This document shows, one piece after another, positions 38,836-52,221 of a DNA stretch of 64,000 bases. A model generated the notes under the pieces. The model saw only the letters and a list, made by a program, of their open reading frames with translations, did no database searches and was not told the DNA's origin. This stretch comes from Propionibacteriaceae bacterium (GTDB taxonomy: Bacteria > Actinomycetota > Actinomycetes > Propionibacteriales > Propionibacteriaceae), in the NCBI GenBank assembly GCA_031265875.1, contig JAISCA010000048.1, forward strand, positions 1 to 64,000, in the 5' to 3' direction. A program made the position numbers and the translations under genes. The first letter of the stretch is position 1. Every line of letters starts with the position of its first letter.

Positions 38836-39213
38836 TCAGACTTCAGGCGAGCTGAAAGGGTTGACCTCAGCCGGGCCGAAGGGGCTGACCAAATCGAACC
38901 CGACCTCGTTGAGCGCCTCCTCGCGGGCCGCCGCCTCGGCTTCGGGATCGATCTCGTGGCATTCCAGGAGGCTGGCGTTGATCTCACGCAAGGCGATGGT
39001 GAGTGGCTTCTCCTGACCAGCCGTCTCGACCAGGGGTCCGACGTTCTCCAACAAGCCTTCGGCCATCTGGGAGTAGTAGGCGTTGATCTGGCGGGCCCGC
39101 TTGGCCGCGTACAGAACCAGGCGATACTTCGAGTCGGCCTGGGTCAGCAACTCGTCGATGGGGGGATTGGTGATGCCTTCGGGTACTTGCATATCGGTAG
39201 AGACAACCTTCAC
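38836..39213 (-). CDS. rpoZ: RNA polymerase omega subunit
   Basis: A 125-aa omega subunit with the conserved [11 protein letters not shown] followed by a helix with [16 protein letters not shown]. The C-terminal tail is longer and more acidic than in E. coli, as usual in actinobacteria. The GTG at 39213 overlaps the gmk stop (GTGA); an internal ATG at 39192 is an alternative. Confidence 0.92.
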   Translation of the reverse strand: MKVVSTDMQVPEGITNPPIDELLTQADSKYRLVLYAAKRARQINAYYSQMAEGLLENVGPLVETAGQEKPLTIALREINASLLECHEIDPEAEAAAREEALNEVGFDLVSPFGPAEVNPFSSPEV

Positions 39214-39791
39214 TCTTGGTCTTGATCATTCGGGCCATGACAGAATCCAAGGAATTCTACCAATGCCGCCACAGTCTCATCCACTTCCCGGTTGATCAAC
39301 ACGACGTCGAACTCGTCGGCGCAAGCCAATTCGGCCCGCGCCGTGGCCAGCCGACGGGCCTGGTCGGCCGGCGACTCGGTGCCCCGCCCGCTCAGACGGC
39401 GCACCAGCTCCGGCCAACTGGGCGGGGCTAGGAAGACCGACCGGGCCTCAGCCAAGCGGGCCTTGGCGCTGCGCGCGCCGGCCAGATCCAACTCCAGCAG
39501 GACTTGACGTCCGGCCGCCATGGCGCGTAGGACCGGCTCAGCCGGGGTGCCGTAGCGGGCCCGACCGTGCACAGTCGCCCATTCCAGCAATCGGTCCTGT
39601 TCGATCAGGTGATCGAACTCGGCCTCGGAGCAGAAGTGGTAGCTGAGCCCCGGTCGCTCGCCCGGCCGCGGTGGACGCGTGGTGGCCGAGACCGAGACCC
39701 AGACCTCGGGACAGCGGGCCACCAACCCAGCCACCACCGTGCCCTTGCCCACGCCGCTCGGCCCGGTCAAGATGGCGGGAGGCCAAATCAC
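39210..39791 (-). CDS. gmk: guanylate kinase
   Basis: The 193-aa enzyme phosphorylates GMP. The P-loop GPSGVGKGT is near residue 10, followed by the GMP-binding [11 protein letters not shown] and the FLAPPS segment. The GTG start overlaps the mihF stop as GTGA, and the stop overlaps rpoZ, a tightly coupled mihF-gmk-rpoZ unit. Confidence 0.95.
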   Translation of the reverse strand: MIWPPAILTGPSGVGKGTVVAGLVARCPEVWVSVSATTRPPRPGERPGLSYHFCSEAEFDHLIEQDRLLEWATVHGRARYGTPAEPVLRAMAAGRQVLLELDLAGARSAKARLAEARSVFLAPPSWPELVRRLSGRGTESPADQARRLATARAELACADEFDVVLINREVDETVAALVEFLGFCHGPNDQDQE

Positions 39792-40096
39792 ACGAAGGCC
39801 GCCTTCAAACTGGCCAATTGACGCCGGCCCAGACCTCGCACCCGCCGGTTGGCGGCGATGCCGGCCTGCCGCATGACCTCGGCCGCCCTCTTCTCCCCCA
39901 CCCGGTTGACCGACCGCAACAGGTCGACCACCTTGATGTGAGCCAGAACCGGATCATCCGCCGCCTGGTCCAAGGCCTGGGCCAGATTGACCCGGCCTTG
40001 CCGCAGCTCTGACTTCAACCCAGCCCGGGCCCGCCGGGCCGAAGCTGCCGCCAACCGAGCCTGGCGCAATTGATCCTGTGACAGCTGAGGTATCAC
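39788..40096 (-). CDS. mihF: actinobacterial integration host factor
   Basis: A 102-aa nucleoid protein of the mIHF family. It has helical N-terminal basic segments, then the helix-two-turn-helix region (VVDLLRSVNRVGEKRAAEVMRQAGI) and the C-terminal RRVRGLGRRQLASL. It bends DNA non-specifically. GTG start with TTAGGAG upstream. Its promoter should lie in the 180-bp gap after pyrF. Confidence 0.93.
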   Translation of the reverse strand: MIPQLSQDQLRQARLAAASARRARAGLKSELRQGRVNLAQALDQAADDPVLAHIKVVDLLRSVNRVGEKRAAEVMRQAGIAANRRVRGLGRRQLASLKAAFV

Positions 40097-40170
40097 CGTC
40101 GCTACTCCTAACGTCCTGTCTTTAACATCTGGCCGGATTCAGTCGGCCCGCCTCAGGCGACTGCTCCAAA

Positions 40171-40191
40171 TCGCTAGGAACAACTTAGCGA
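40171..40191. other. hairpin between pyrF and mihF
   Basis: TCGCTA (40171-40176) and TAGCGA (40186-40191) flank a 9-base loop in the 180-bp gap between pyrF and mihF. It could be a weak terminator for pyrF or a regulator site ahead of mihF; nothing else is seen in this gap. Confidence 0.3.
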
Positions 40192-40276
40192 GCGGCTCAA
40201 CCGGCCCGACACCGACCCCCCCACCTGTCGCGTCGGGCGAGCCTGAGCGAGCGCTGTCGGCGGCCCTGGACGAGTC

Positions 40277-41104
40277 TCAGCCGGCGGTCTGGCCGGCCTG
40301 TTCCAGCAGGCGTTCCAACTCGGCCCGGAGACCGGCCGGATCGGGCCCGGCCTGGAGGATCTGGCGCGACAGCGAAGGCACGATGGGACCGTTGAAACCG
40401 GCCAAGAGCCGATGCGCCCCGGCCAGACTGCCGCCTTGGACGCCCACTCCCGGGGCCAAGACAGTGCCGCTGAAGTGGCTCAAGTCGACCCCCAGCTCGG
40501 CCTGGGTCACCCCCAAGACCAGCCCGACGGCGTCCAAACCGGAGTCCCGGTTGCGCTCGGCGGCGGCGTCGACCAGGCTCTGGGCCACGCTGACGCCACT
40601 GGCGGTGATGGCTGATTGGATCGCTGAGCCCTCCAGATTCGAGGTTCGCGCCAGCAAATAGACTCCCCGGCCGTTGGCCTCGGCCAAGTCCAAGGCTGGG
40701 GTCAGAGCGCCGAAACCGAGGTACGGGCTGAGCGTGACGGCGTCCCCGGCCAGGGGGCCATCCCCTAGATAGGCCTCGGCGTAGGCCGTCATGGTCGAGC
40801 CGATGTCGCCCCGCTTGGCGTCGACGATGACCAAGGCCCCCGCTCGACGGGCCTGACCCACGATCTCTTCCAAGACCGCCAAACCAGCCGCTCCGTGGGC
40901 CTCGAAGAAGGCGGACTGCGGCTTCAAGCAAGCCACCCGGTCGGCCAGGGACTCCACCACGACGGCGCCGAAACGGGCCAGGCCGAGCGGACTGACCGGC
41001 AGCCCCCAGGCTCGCAACAGGCCCGGATGGGGGTCGACGCCGACGCAGAGGGGAGCCCGCTGGGCCAGGTTCCGACGCAACCGGACGGCGTACGGCTCAG
41101 TCAT
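40277..41104 (-). CDS. pyrF: orotidine-5'-phosphate decarboxylase (type 2)
   Basis: The 275-aa enzyme makes UMP. The catalytic DAKRGDIGSTM motif (Lys and Asp) is intact and the length fits the longer group 2 (mycobacterial) decarboxylases. It overlaps pyrD by 8 bp and is the last gene of the carA-carB-pyrD-pyrF unit. Confidence 0.95.
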   Translation of the reverse strand: MTEPYAVRLRRNLAQRAPLCVGVDPHPGLLRAWGLPVSPLGLARFGAVVVESLADRVACLKPQSAFFEAHGAAGLAVLEEIVGQARRAGALVIVDAKRGDIGSTMTAYAEAYLGDGPLAGDAVTLSPYLGFGALTPALDLAEANGRGVYLLARTSNLEGSAIQSAITASGVSVAQSLVDAAAERNRDSGLDAVGLVLGVTQAELGVDLSHFSGTVLAPGVGVQGGSLAGAHRLLAGFNGPIVPSLSRQILQAGPDPAGLRAELERLLEQAGQTAG

Positions 41105-42199
41105 GCGGACTCCGTTCTAGATCAGACCCGGCCCGGTTCGGCCAGTCGGCGGCTAAATCGTTGATGGCCGCCACCAGACCCGGACCGGAGTAGATCAGGC
41201 CGGTGAAGATCTGGACCAGGCTCGCCCCGGCGTCGAAGAGGGCCCGGGCGTCGTCGACCGTCATGACCCCGCCACTGCCGATCACGGGCCGGTCGGTCAG
41301 GCCGCTCAAGCGGGCCACCATGCGACGGGCCCGCTGAGCCAAAGGCGCCCCCGACAGGCCGCCGGCTTGCTGGGCCAGCCGGCAGTCCGGTCCTTTCAGA
41401 CCGTCCCGGGCCAAGGTCGTGTTGGTGGCGATGAAGCCGGCCGCGCCGGCCCGGAGGGCGGCTTCGACCACTTGGTCCAAGTCAGCCTCGGTCAAATCGC
41501 AGGTCAGTTTGACGAAGATGGGCAGGTCTGACGGAGCGGCCTGGACCAGGCTGGTCAGCAGCTCGCCCAATTGACTGGCCGTCTGCAGGCGACGCAGGCC
41601 GGGCGTGTTGGGACTGGAGACGTTGACGGCGACGTAGTCCGCCACCGGGGCGACCGCCGCCAGACTGGCCAAGTAGTCGGTCTGAGCCTGGTCCAAGCCG
41701 ACTGCCTTGGTCTTGCCGATGGAGACGCCGATCGGCAGTCCTAAGCGGGCTTGGCCCCGGACCTGACCCAGCTCGGTCAGGCGGGCGGCCAAAGCGGCGC
41801 CGCCTAGATTGTTGAAACCCATCCGGTTGATCAGCGCCCCCGAGTGGGTGGCCCGGAACAGGCGGGGGCGGTCGTTGCCGGGCTGGGCCAAGGCGGTGAC
41901 GGTGCCCAACTCGGCGAAGCCGAAACCGAGGGCGGACCAGATCCGGGCGGCCTGGCCGTCCTTGTCCAAACCGGCGGCCAAACCGACCCGGCCGGGGAAG
42001 TCGATCCCAGCCAGGCGGATCGGACCGGCCGCCGACGGCAGCAGGGCCGCCACTAGGCCGCGCCAGGGATCGGCTCCCAACCGGCTCAACAGAGCGATGG
42101 TCAACTCATGGATCCGCTCCGGGTCGCCGCCGTAGCTCCGGAACAGGAGCGGCCGTAGCCAGCCCTGATAGCCCCGGATGAGCGCCGCCGCCCGCCAGC

Positions 42200-42203
<4 letters not shown>
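41097..42203 (-). CDS. pyrD: dihydroorotate dehydrogenase, class 2 (quinone-dependent)
   Basis: The 368-aa flavoprotein has an N-terminal amphipathic extension (about 40 residues) typical of class 2 membrane-associated enzymes. [10 protein letters not shown], the catalytic Ser in [11 protein letters not shown] and the FMN phosphate loop IGSGGVMT follow. The ATG overlaps the carB stop (ATGA). Confidence 0.95.
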
Positions 42204-45509
<3,306 letters not shown>

Positions 45510-45526
<17 letters not shown>

Positions 45527-46691
45527 CAGCCCTCCCCGCCCGCTCCGTCATCAACTGGACGAAACGATCGAACAGATAGGCCGCGTCATGGGGGCCGGCC
45601 GCCGCCTCGGGATGGTACTGGACGGAGAAGCCGATCAAGCGACCGGCCGGGTCGCGCAGTTCCAATCCCTCCACCACGTCGTCGTTGAGGTCGACGTGGG
45701 AGACACGGGCCAAGCCGTAAGCGGTGGGCAGGTCTTGCCCCAGCGGAGCCTGGACGGCGAAGCCGTGATTGTGGGCCGTCACCTCGACCACGCCGGTGGT
45801 CAGATCTTTGACCGGTTGGTTGATGCCACGATGGCCATATTTCAGCTTGTAAGTGCCGAAGCCGAGGGCGCGACCGAAGATCTGGTTGCCGAAACAGATG
45901 CCGAAGAAGGGCAGGCCGGCGGCCAAGACCTGACGCAGCAGCGCCACCGCCTGGTCGGCCGCGGCCGGGTCGCCGGGACCGTTGGAGAAGAAGACGCCGT
46001 CGGGGCCGAGACTGGCCAACCGCTCGAAGCCGACCTGGGCCGGCAGGACGTGGACCTCGATGCCGCGTTGGCTCATCAGTTTCGGGGTCATGGCCTTGAT
46101 GCCGAGATCGACCGCCGCCACCGTGAAGCGCTTCGGGCCGACCGCTTCCACCACATAGGGCTGAGCCGTGCTGACCTGGTCGACCAAGTCGGCGCCGGCC
46201 ATGCTCGGAACGGCCAGAACCTGAGCCAACAGGCGGTCGGGGTCGAGATCGACGGAGGAGAGGCCGACCCGCATGGCTCCCCGCTCACGCAGATGCCGGG
46301 TCAGGGCGCGGGTGTCGAGATCACAGATGCCGACCACGCCCTGGGCCGCCAGCTCGGACTCCAAGCCGCGTCTAGAACGCCAGGAGCTGGGCCGAGGCGA
46401 CGGGTCGCGCACCACATAGCCAGCCACCTGGATCCGGTCAGACTCATCGTCCTCGTCGTTCCAACCAGTGTTGCCGATGTGGGGGGCGGTGGCGATGACG
46501 ACCTGGCGGTGGTAGCTGGGATCGGTCAGCGTCTCCTGGTAACCCGACATGCCAGTGGCGAAGACGGCTTCACCGAAGGTCTGGCCGATGGCGCCGAAGG
46601 CTCGTCCGGGGAAGACCCGTCCGTCCTCCAAGACTAGAATCGCCGGCTCAGCCCCCGAGGCGGGCGGCTGTGGGGCCTGGCGATCTGTCAT
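45510..46691 (-). CDS. carA: carbamoyl-phosphate synthase small subunit
   Basis: A glutamine amidotransferase of 393 aa. The catalytic Cys is in [11 protein letters not shown] and the His-Glu pair in [12 protein letters not shown] chose the ATG at 46691 because GGAAGG lies seven bases upstream; an ATG two codons earlier (46697) directly abuts it. A short hairpin (46703-46718) precedes the ribosome binding site. nusB ends 95 bp upstream; pyrR, pyrB and pyrC, common there in actinobacteria, are missing. Confidence 0.94.
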
Positions 46692-46702
46692 TGACATCCT
46701 TC

Positions 46703-46718
46703 CCTGCCCTCGGGCAGG
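46703..46718 (-). promoter_or_regulatory. hairpin next to the carA ribosome binding site
   Basis: CCTGCCC and GGGCAGG, separated by two bases, form a 7-bp inverted repeat immediately upstream of the carA Shine-Dalgarno. The two-base loop means the inner pair would open. It could modulate carA translation or end the nusB transcript. Confidence 0.35.
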
Positions 46719-46785
46719 CCTCGTAACGACCACTGCGATGATTGGAGATGAGACTACCGCTGCTGGCCCTGGAAAACCCAATCAG

Positions 46786-47247
46786 TCAGACCGGCGGCGC
46801 GTCTGAGGCCAGCCTGGCCGGGTCGGCTTGTTCCGACGCCACCGCCCCCAACCAGCCGGACAGGAAATCGGGCGACCGGTCGGTCGACAACTCGGCCGCC
46901 AGGCCGACCGCTTCGGCGATGGCGACGCCGGCCGGAACGCCGCCCCAGGTGAACTCCCAGACCGCGATGCGGGCCAGGTTGCGGTCCACCCGGGCCAACC
47001 TGGGCAGGCTCCAACCGGCGTCCAAGCGGGCGTTCAAGAGCCGGTCGATGGCGTCGATCCGGTCCACCACCCCTTCCACCAATTGGCTGGTGTAGGGCGG
47101 CAAGTCTTGGATCTCGGATTGCTCGGCCAAAGCCGTGTCCGGATGGCAATCCCTCAGATCGGCCGCGAATAAGACGTCGAGGGCGTATTTGCGAGCCTTA
47201 CGCCGCCCGCTGCGGTGCGGTCGAGGTTCGGCCGCCCGCTCAGACAC
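46786..47247 (-). CDS. nusB: transcription antitermination factor NusB
   Basis: A 153-aa all-helical RNA-binding protein. It begins with a basic [19 protein letters not shown] helix and contains [13 protein letters not shown] and [16 protein letters not shown], all NusB signatures. With NusE it supports rRNA antitermination. The GTG start overlaps the efp stop by 8 bp. Confidence 0.94.
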   Translation of the reverse strand: MSERAAEPRPHRSGRRKARKYALDVLFAADLRDCHPDTALAEQSEIQDLPPYTSQLVEGVVDRIDAIDRLLNARLDAGWSLPRLARVDRNLARIAVWEFTWGGVPAGVAIAEAVGLAAELSTDRSPDFLSGWLGAVASEQADPARLASDAPPV

Positions 47248-47797
47248 GGCCCAGATAGGAGCCGTCGCGGGTGTCGACCTTGACCTTCTCCCCCGTCACG
47301 ATGAACAAAGGCACTTGGATCTGCAATCCCGTCTCCAGGGTGGCTGGCTTGGTGCCACCGGTCGAGCGGTCGCCCTGCAGACCTGGCTCGGTGTAGGTGA
47401 TCTCCAACTCGACCGAGGCCGGCAACTCGACGAAGAGAGCCTGGTCCTCATGCAGAGCCACGGTGGCGACCTGATTGACCAGTAGATAGTCCTTGGCCTG
47501 GCCCACCACGTCGTCGCTCAGCGTCAGCTGCGAGTAGTCCTGGTTGTCCATGAAGACGAAGCCGTCGCCGTCGTGGTAGAGGTACTGCATCTCGCGTCGG
47601 TCGACCGAAGCGGTGTCGACCTTGGTGTCGGAGTTGAAGGTCCGGTCCACCACCTTGCCCGACAGGACGTGCTTCAACTTGGTTCGCACCACAGTGTTGC
47701 CCTTGCCCGGCTTGTGGTGCTGGAACCAGACGACGCTCCACAATTGGCCGTCTAGATCGAGCACCATGCCATTCTTCAGATCGTTCGTCGAGACCAC
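47240..47797 (-). CDS. efp: elongation factor P
   Basis: A 185-aa three-domain EF-P that relieves ribosome stalling at polyproline. The tip loop is HHKPGKGNT, with K32 at the position modified in many bacteria; no modification enzyme is in the window. Domains II and III follow, ending [14 protein letters not shown] start with GGAGGAG upstream. Confidence 0.96.
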   Translation of the reverse strand: MVSTNDLKNGMVLDLDGQLWSVVWFQHHKPGKGNTVVRTKLKHVLSGKVVDRTFNSDTKVDTASVDRREMQYLYHDGDGFVFMDNQDYSQLTLSDDVVGQAKDYLLVNQVATVALHEDQALFVELPASVELEITYTEPGLQGDRSTGGTKPATLETGLQIQVPLFIVTGEKVKVDTRDGSYLGRV

Positions 47798-47868
47798 CCT
47801 CGCTCCTCCGCTGCTGGGACCGGGTCAACCGGTCGGCCTGGTGTCGTGCGATGGCCGATTCTAGCGGG

Positions 47869-48522
47869 TCAACGTCCGGCGGCCTGCCGCCGTGCCTGGT
47901 CGACGGCGGCTTGGCGGCGCTCGGCCCAGGGCCGGGAGACCTCCCGGATGCGGTCGGACAAGGCCGGACAGGTCTGTTCCAGGCCAGCCGAGATGGTGTC
48001 GATGTCGGTCAGGGAACGGTTTTGAGACAATTTCGACTTGGCCTCGACGCTTTCAATGCGCAAGGCCAGGGCGACCGTGGCCCGGGCCTGGCGGCGCAGC
48101 CAGTCGGCGTCCATATCGGACAGGCCGAGCCCGGTTCGATGTCCCTCCAACATGGCCTGCCAGGATTCCAGCACCGCCTCCGGCTGGTCGGAGGCGCTGA
48201 GTTGGCCCCGGATGTTGATGGCCTCGTAGTCCAGCCCGGGGGCGGCTTGGCCGACGGCGAACCGCTCCTGCCATTGGGCGGCCACGGCGCCATGGTGGAG
48301 CACGAGGCAGATCAAAGCCGGTCCCTGGTGGCGCCACTGCGGGTTGACCCGGGCGACATGGGTGGTGAGACGGTCCGGATCGGCTTGGAAGGCCCAGGGC
48401 AGGAGAGTGGCCTGGGGCAGGCCGCTGGCCGGGTCCACCGTCACTAAGACACCACTGCGCATGGTCTTGACGTAGCGCTCGATGTCGGCCGGGGCCATAG
48501 CGAAGTGATCAGGGATGTACAT
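47869..48522 (-). CDS. PaiB-like FMN-binding split-barrel protein
   Basis: A 217-aa protein beginning MYIPDHFAM, with VLVTVDPASGLPQATLLPW, a mid-region GPALICLVLHHGAVAA and KLSQNRSLTDIDTI near the end. These are the landmarks of the PaiB/FMN-binding negative regulator family (pyridoxamine-phosphate-oxidase-like split barrel). PaiB was named from Bacillus for repression of sporulation and protease genes; the biochemical role here is unknown. AGGAGG precedes the ATG. It overlaps aroB by 14 bp and sits between aroB and efp. Confidence 0.85.
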   Translation of the reverse strand: MYIPDHFAMAPADIERYVKTMRSGVLVTVDPASGLPQATLLPWAFQADPDRLTTHVARVNPQWRHQGPALICLVLHHGAVAAQWQERFAVGQAAPGLDYEAINIRGQLSASDQPEAVLESWQAMLEGHRTGLGLSDMDADWLRRQARATVALALRIESVEAKSKLSQNRSLTDIDTISAGLEQTCPALSDRIREVSRPWAERRQAAVDQARRQAAGR

Positions 48523-49627
48523 CGGTCCTCCTGGCCGGAGCGGGTGGATTCTGGCCGCCCAAGCGGGCGAAGGCCTGGGCCAAGTCGGTCTCGTCCAAAC
48601 CGGCTCTCACGACTGGGCGTTGCGGGCCGGCTAGGAGGACTAGGCGCAAGCCGTTGGCCCGAGTCTTCTTGTCCCGGGCCATGATCGGGCGCAGATCTGA
48701 CCAAGCCGCCTCGTCGTAGGTCACCGGCAGCCCCAAGCTGGACAACAGGGCGCGCTGTCGTTCGACCTCGGCCCGAGACAGCAGGCCCAGGCGGCAGGAC
48801 AGTTCGGCGGCGTAGACCAAGCCCAGGCTGACCGCTTGGCCGTGGCGCCAGCGGAAGTCGGAGGCCCGCTCGATGGCGTGGGCCAAGGTGTGGCCCAGGT
48901 TGAGGGCCTCCCGGCCGATCCAGTCGTCCGTGCTGGTGGCCTCGCGCAGGTCGGTCGAGACGACGTCGGCCTTGACTTGGATGGCCCGGCCCAGAATCTC
49001 GGCCAGGACCGGGCTGGCGCTGTCCTGGGCCCGGTCGGGGTCGGCCTCGACCGCCGTCAAGATGGCCGGGTCCCGGATCAGGCCGGCTTTGACGATCTCG
49101 GCCAAACCGGAACGCAGCTCGACCAGCGGCAGGCTGGCCAGCAGGTCGAGATCGCACAACACCACCTGGGGCTCCCAGAAAGCTCCGACCAGGTTCTTGC
49201 CCTCAGGCAGATCCAGGCCGGTCTTGCCCCCGACGGCGGCGTCAGCCATGGCCAGGACCGTGCTGGGCAAGACGATGTGGTCGACCCCGCGCAACCAGGT
49301 GGCGGCCACGAAGCCGCCCAGGTCGGTGGTGGCGCCGCCGCCCAGGCTGACCACCACGTCTTGACGGGTCAGACCGGCTTGGGCCAGTCGCCGCCAGCAA
49401 TCGACTAGCTGAGCCGGGGTCTTGGCCGCCTCGCCGTCCGGCAGGGCCAGCCTGACCGGCCGGTCCAAGGTGGCGGCCACCCGCTCGGCCAAGCCGGTCA
49501 GCCCGGCCGGATGCAACAAGGCGACCCGGCGCCCGGCCACCTGATCGGCCAAGGTCGAGCTGAGGCCGCGCCCCAGCAGGACTTGGTAGGGTCGCTCGCC
49601 CGCGACCGTGACGCACCGCTCAAGCAT
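48509..49627 (-). CDS. aroB: 3-dehydroquinate synthase
   Basis: The 372-aa NAD/Zn enzyme cyclises DAHP in the shikimate pathway. LPDGEAAKT, VSLGGGATTDLGGFVAATW, NLVGAFWEPQ and the metal-binding GHTLAHAIE with R-H-G-Q-A-V-S-L-G-L are all present. It overlaps aroK by 8 bp. Confidence 0.96.
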   Translation of the reverse strand: MLERCVTVAGERPYQVLLGRGLSSTLADQVAGRRVALLHPAGLTGLAERVAATLDRPVRLALPDGEAAKTPAQLVDCWRRLAQAGLTRQDVVVSLGGGATTDLGGFVAATWLRGVDHIVLPSTVLAMADAAVGGKTGLDLPEGKNLVGAFWEPQVVLCDLDLLASLPLVELRSGLAEIVKAGLIRDPAILTAVEADPDRAQDSASPVLAEILGRAIQVKADVVSTDLREATSTDDWIGREALNLGHTLAHAIERASDFRWRHGQAVSLGLVYAAELSCRLGLLSRAEVERQRALLSSLGLPVTYDEAAWSDLRPIMARDKKTRANGLRLVLLAGPQRPVVRAGLDETDLAQAFARLGGQNPPAPARRTDVHP

Positions 49628-50174
49628 GGTCCGTCACCTGGGCCTCGGTCTGGTCCGCCGGCGCGGTGGGCCAGCCCGCTCGGCTCAGCTCGGCCACCAA
49701 GCGGTCGGCCAAGGGCCCTAGGTGGGTTCCGTCGCCGGACACCCGGTGGTCGGCCAAGGCTTGATAGAGGGGACGCCGGAGTCGCTCCAACTCGGCCAGA
49801 CGCTGCCGCAGATCGCCTTGCAGGAGTGGCCTCAAGCCGCCCAGTCCGGCCCGTCGGATGGCTGTCCGCAGGCTGACGTCGAGCCAGACCACGCGATGGC
49901 CGGCCAAGGCTTGGCGCACCGCCGCAGTGCAGACGGCCCCACCGCCCAGGGACACCACCGCCTCCGGTTGAGCCAAGGCCCAGGCCACCGCCTCGGCTTC
50001 CCACTGGCGGAAGACGGCCTCGCCGTGTTGGCTGAAGATGTCGGGGATGGATTGACCGGTCCTAGCTTCGATCAAGGCGTCGGTGTCCAGGTGGACCAAG
50101 CCCAAGCGTTCGGCCAAGGCCGCTCCCAAGCTGGACTTGCCCGAGGCTGGCAGACCGATCAAGACCAGGCTCAT
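49620..50174 (-). CDS. aroK: shikimate kinase
   Basis: A 184-aa P-loop kinase. [10 protein letters not shown] near residue 6, DTDALIE (shikimate-binding Asp) near residue 32 and SLGGGAVC are diagnostic. Its ATG overlaps the aroC stop (ATGA), making aroC-aroK-aroB a coupled set. Confidence 0.95.
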   Translation of the reverse strand: MSLVLIGLPASGKSSLGAALAERLGLVHLDTDALIEARTGQSIPDIFSQHGEAVFRQWEAEAVAWALAQPEAVVSLGGGAVCTAAVRQALAGHRVVWLDVSLRTAIRRAGLGGLRPLLQGDLRQRLAELERLRRPLYQALADHRVSGDGTHLGPLADRLVAELSRAGWPTAPADQTEAQVTDHA

Positions 50175-51370
50175 CTGATCTCAAGCCCCCGCTCGGCCAA
50201 ACGCCGCCGGTAACGTTCAGCGGTTAGTCGGACCTCTTCTAGGCTGTCGCCGCCGAACTTCTCTAGAGCGGCCTCGGCCACCACCAAGGCCACCATCGCC
50301 TCACCCACCACCGCCGCCGCCGGCACGGCGCAGACGTCCGAACGTTGGTGGTGGGCCAGCGCCGCCTGGCCGGTCTTGAGGTCGACCGTGGCCAAGGCTT
50401 TGGGCACCGTCGCGATCGGCTTCATGGCCGCCCGCAGTCGGATCGCGCCACCGTTCGAGATACCGCCCTCGATGCCGCCGGCCCGTTCGCTCAGCCGGGT
50501 CAGGCCCCCGGCGGCGGGAGCGATCTGATCGTGGGCGGCCGAGCCGCGCAGACAGGCCAGCTCGAAGCCCAGACCGACCTCGACCCCCTTGATGGCCGGG
50601 ATCGACATCAGGGCCGCCGCCAGCCGGGCGTCCAGCCGGCGGTCGGCCATGACATGGCTGCCCAGGCCGGGCGGACAGCCGAAGACCTCGACCTCGAAGC
50701 AGCCGCCCACGGTGTCACCGGCCTGTTGGGCGGCGTCGACTTCGGCCCGCATGGCCGGACTGGCCAGAGGATCGGCGCAGCGCAAAGGATCGGCGTCGAT
50801 GGCGGCTCGATCGCCCGGACCCGGTCGGACCGGGGCCGCCCGGACCGGACCGATGGCCGTGACATGGCTGATCAGACTGACACCGAGGGCTTGGTCCAAG
50901 AATTGGCGGGCGGCCTCGCCCAGGGCCACCCGGGCGGCCGTCTCCCGGGCCGAGGCCCGTTCCAAGACCGGCCGGGCGTCGTCGAAGTCGTATTTCGTCA
51001 ATCCGGCCAGATCGGCGTGTCCGGGCCTGGGCCGGGTCAAGGCGGCGGCGCGGGCCGAATCGGCCAACTGAGCCTGGTCTGCCGCCTCCAGGGGGTCGGC
51101 CGCCATGACGGCCCGCCACTTGGGCCACTCGCTATTGGCGATCTCGATCGCCAGCGGCGAGCCCAGGGTCCGGCCGTGGCGCACCCCGCCGGTCAGCCGG
51201 ACCTGATCGCGCTCGAAGGACATCCGGGCCCCTCGGCCGTAGCCCAGGCGGCGCCGGGCCAAGGCCGCACTGAGGTCCTGACTGGTCAGGGCGACCCCAG
51301 CCGGCAGCCCGTCCAGAACGGCGGTCAAGGCCACACCGTGCGACTCGCCGGCGGTCAGCCAACGCAGCAT
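50171..51370 (-). CDS. aroC: chorismate synthase
   Basis: The 399-aa FMN-dependent enzyme makes chorismate. [15 protein letters not shown] opens the protein, with [12 protein letters not shown] and the [12 protein letters not shown] segment following. The ATG at 51370 is chosen; the open frame continues upstream into aroE but lacks a credible start. It overlaps aroE by 16 bp. Confidence 0.97.
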   Translation of the reverse strand: MLRWLTAGESHGVALTAVLDGLPAGVALTSQDLSAALARRRLGYGRGARMSFERDQVRLTGGVRHGRTLGSPLAIEIANSEWPKWRAVMAADPLEAADQAQLADSARAAALTRPRPGHADLAGLTKYDFDDARPVLERASARETAARVALGEAARQFLDQALGVSLISHVTAIGPVRAAPVRPGPGDRAAIDADPLRCADPLASPAMRAEVDAAQQAGDTVGGCFEVEVFGCPPGLGSHVMADRRLDARLAAALMSIPAIKGVEVGLGFELACLRGSAAHDQIAPAAGGLTRLSERAGGIEGGISNGGAIRLRAAMKPIATVPKALATVDLKTGQAALAHHQRSDVCAVPAAAVVGEAMVALVVAEAALEKFGGDSLEEVRLTAERYRRRLAERGLEIR

Positions 51371-52221
51371 GGTCCAACGCCCCGCTCGGCCCGGCGCTGA
51401 GCCAAGGCCTGTTCGGCGGCGGTCAGGAAAACTTCGACCGGCACGGTCTGACCGCTCAACAGAGCGACCTGGTCGATGGCCTGACGGGCCAGCAGGTCGA
51501 GGCCGCTGATGACCTGACGGCCGGCGGCCTGGGCCACGGCCGCCAAGGGCGTCGGCCAAGGGTCGTAGAGCACGTCGAAGACCACCTCGGTGGCCGCCAC
51601 GATGGCGTCAGCGAAGGGGCTCAGAGCGCTCGCGGCGCTGGCCGGCAGGGCCACGATGACGACCTCGACCGGCTCCAACTGGTCGCCCAAGCGCCGCGGC
51701 GTCAATTCGACGCCCCAGGCCCGGGCCCGCTGGGCCAGCCCGGTCGCTTTGGCCAGGTCGCGTCCGACCACTTGGCCAGCGCGCACCCCCAACTGGGTCA
51801 GGGCGTAGATAGCCGAGGTGGCGGTGGCCCCGTTGCCGATGACGGCGGCCGAGCGGGGCCGCTGGTGGCCGGCCGCCACTAGGGCCTGACGCAGCCCGAT
51901 GACGTCGGTGTTGCGCACCCGGGTGCGCTCGGTCTGGCCCGGCCGGCCGTCGAAGACCACCGTGTTGGCCACGCCCAGGGCCCGGACCGTGTCGTCGCCA
52001 GCTCCCAGGGCTACCACCGCCCGCTTGACCGGCGTGGTGCAACTCAAACCGCGCCAGGAGGAGTCCAAGCCGGCGATGAACTGGTCCAGTGAGTCGACTG
52101 TGACCTCATGGCGGCCGTAGTGCCAGTCCAAGCCCAACCAGTCGTAGGCGGCTTGGTGCAGGGCCGGTGAGAGGGAGTGGGAGACCGGGCAGCCGATGAT
52201 GGCGGAACGACCGACGGGCAT
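51355..52221 (-). CDS. aroE: shikimate dehydrogenase
   Basis: A 288-aa NADP enzyme. It starts [26 protein letters not shown] (substrate-binding SLSP), then [11 protein letters not shown] containing the catalytic Lys in place of the common NVTMPHK form. The Rossmann motif reads [10 protein letters not shown] rather than GAGGAS. ATG at 52221 overlaps the mltG stop. Confidence 0.92.
   Translation of the reverse strand: MPVGRSAIIGCPVSHSLSPALHQAAYDWLGLDWHYGRHEVTVDSLDQFIAGLDSSWRGLSCTTPVKRAVVALGAGDDTVRALGVANTVVFDGRPGQTERTRVRNTDVIGLRQALVAAGHQRPRSAAVIGNGATATSAIYALTQLGVRAGQVVGRDLAKATGLAQRARAWGVELTPRRLGDQLEPVEVVIVALPASAASALSPFADAIVAATEVVFDVLYDPWPTPLAAVAQAAGRQVISGLDLLARQAIDQVALLSGQTVPVEVFLTAAEQALAQRRAERGVGPCCVG

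Noticed and set aside
38832..39213. SAM riboswitch upstream of metK
   Set aside because: rpoZ ends 4 bp before metK; no leader exists.
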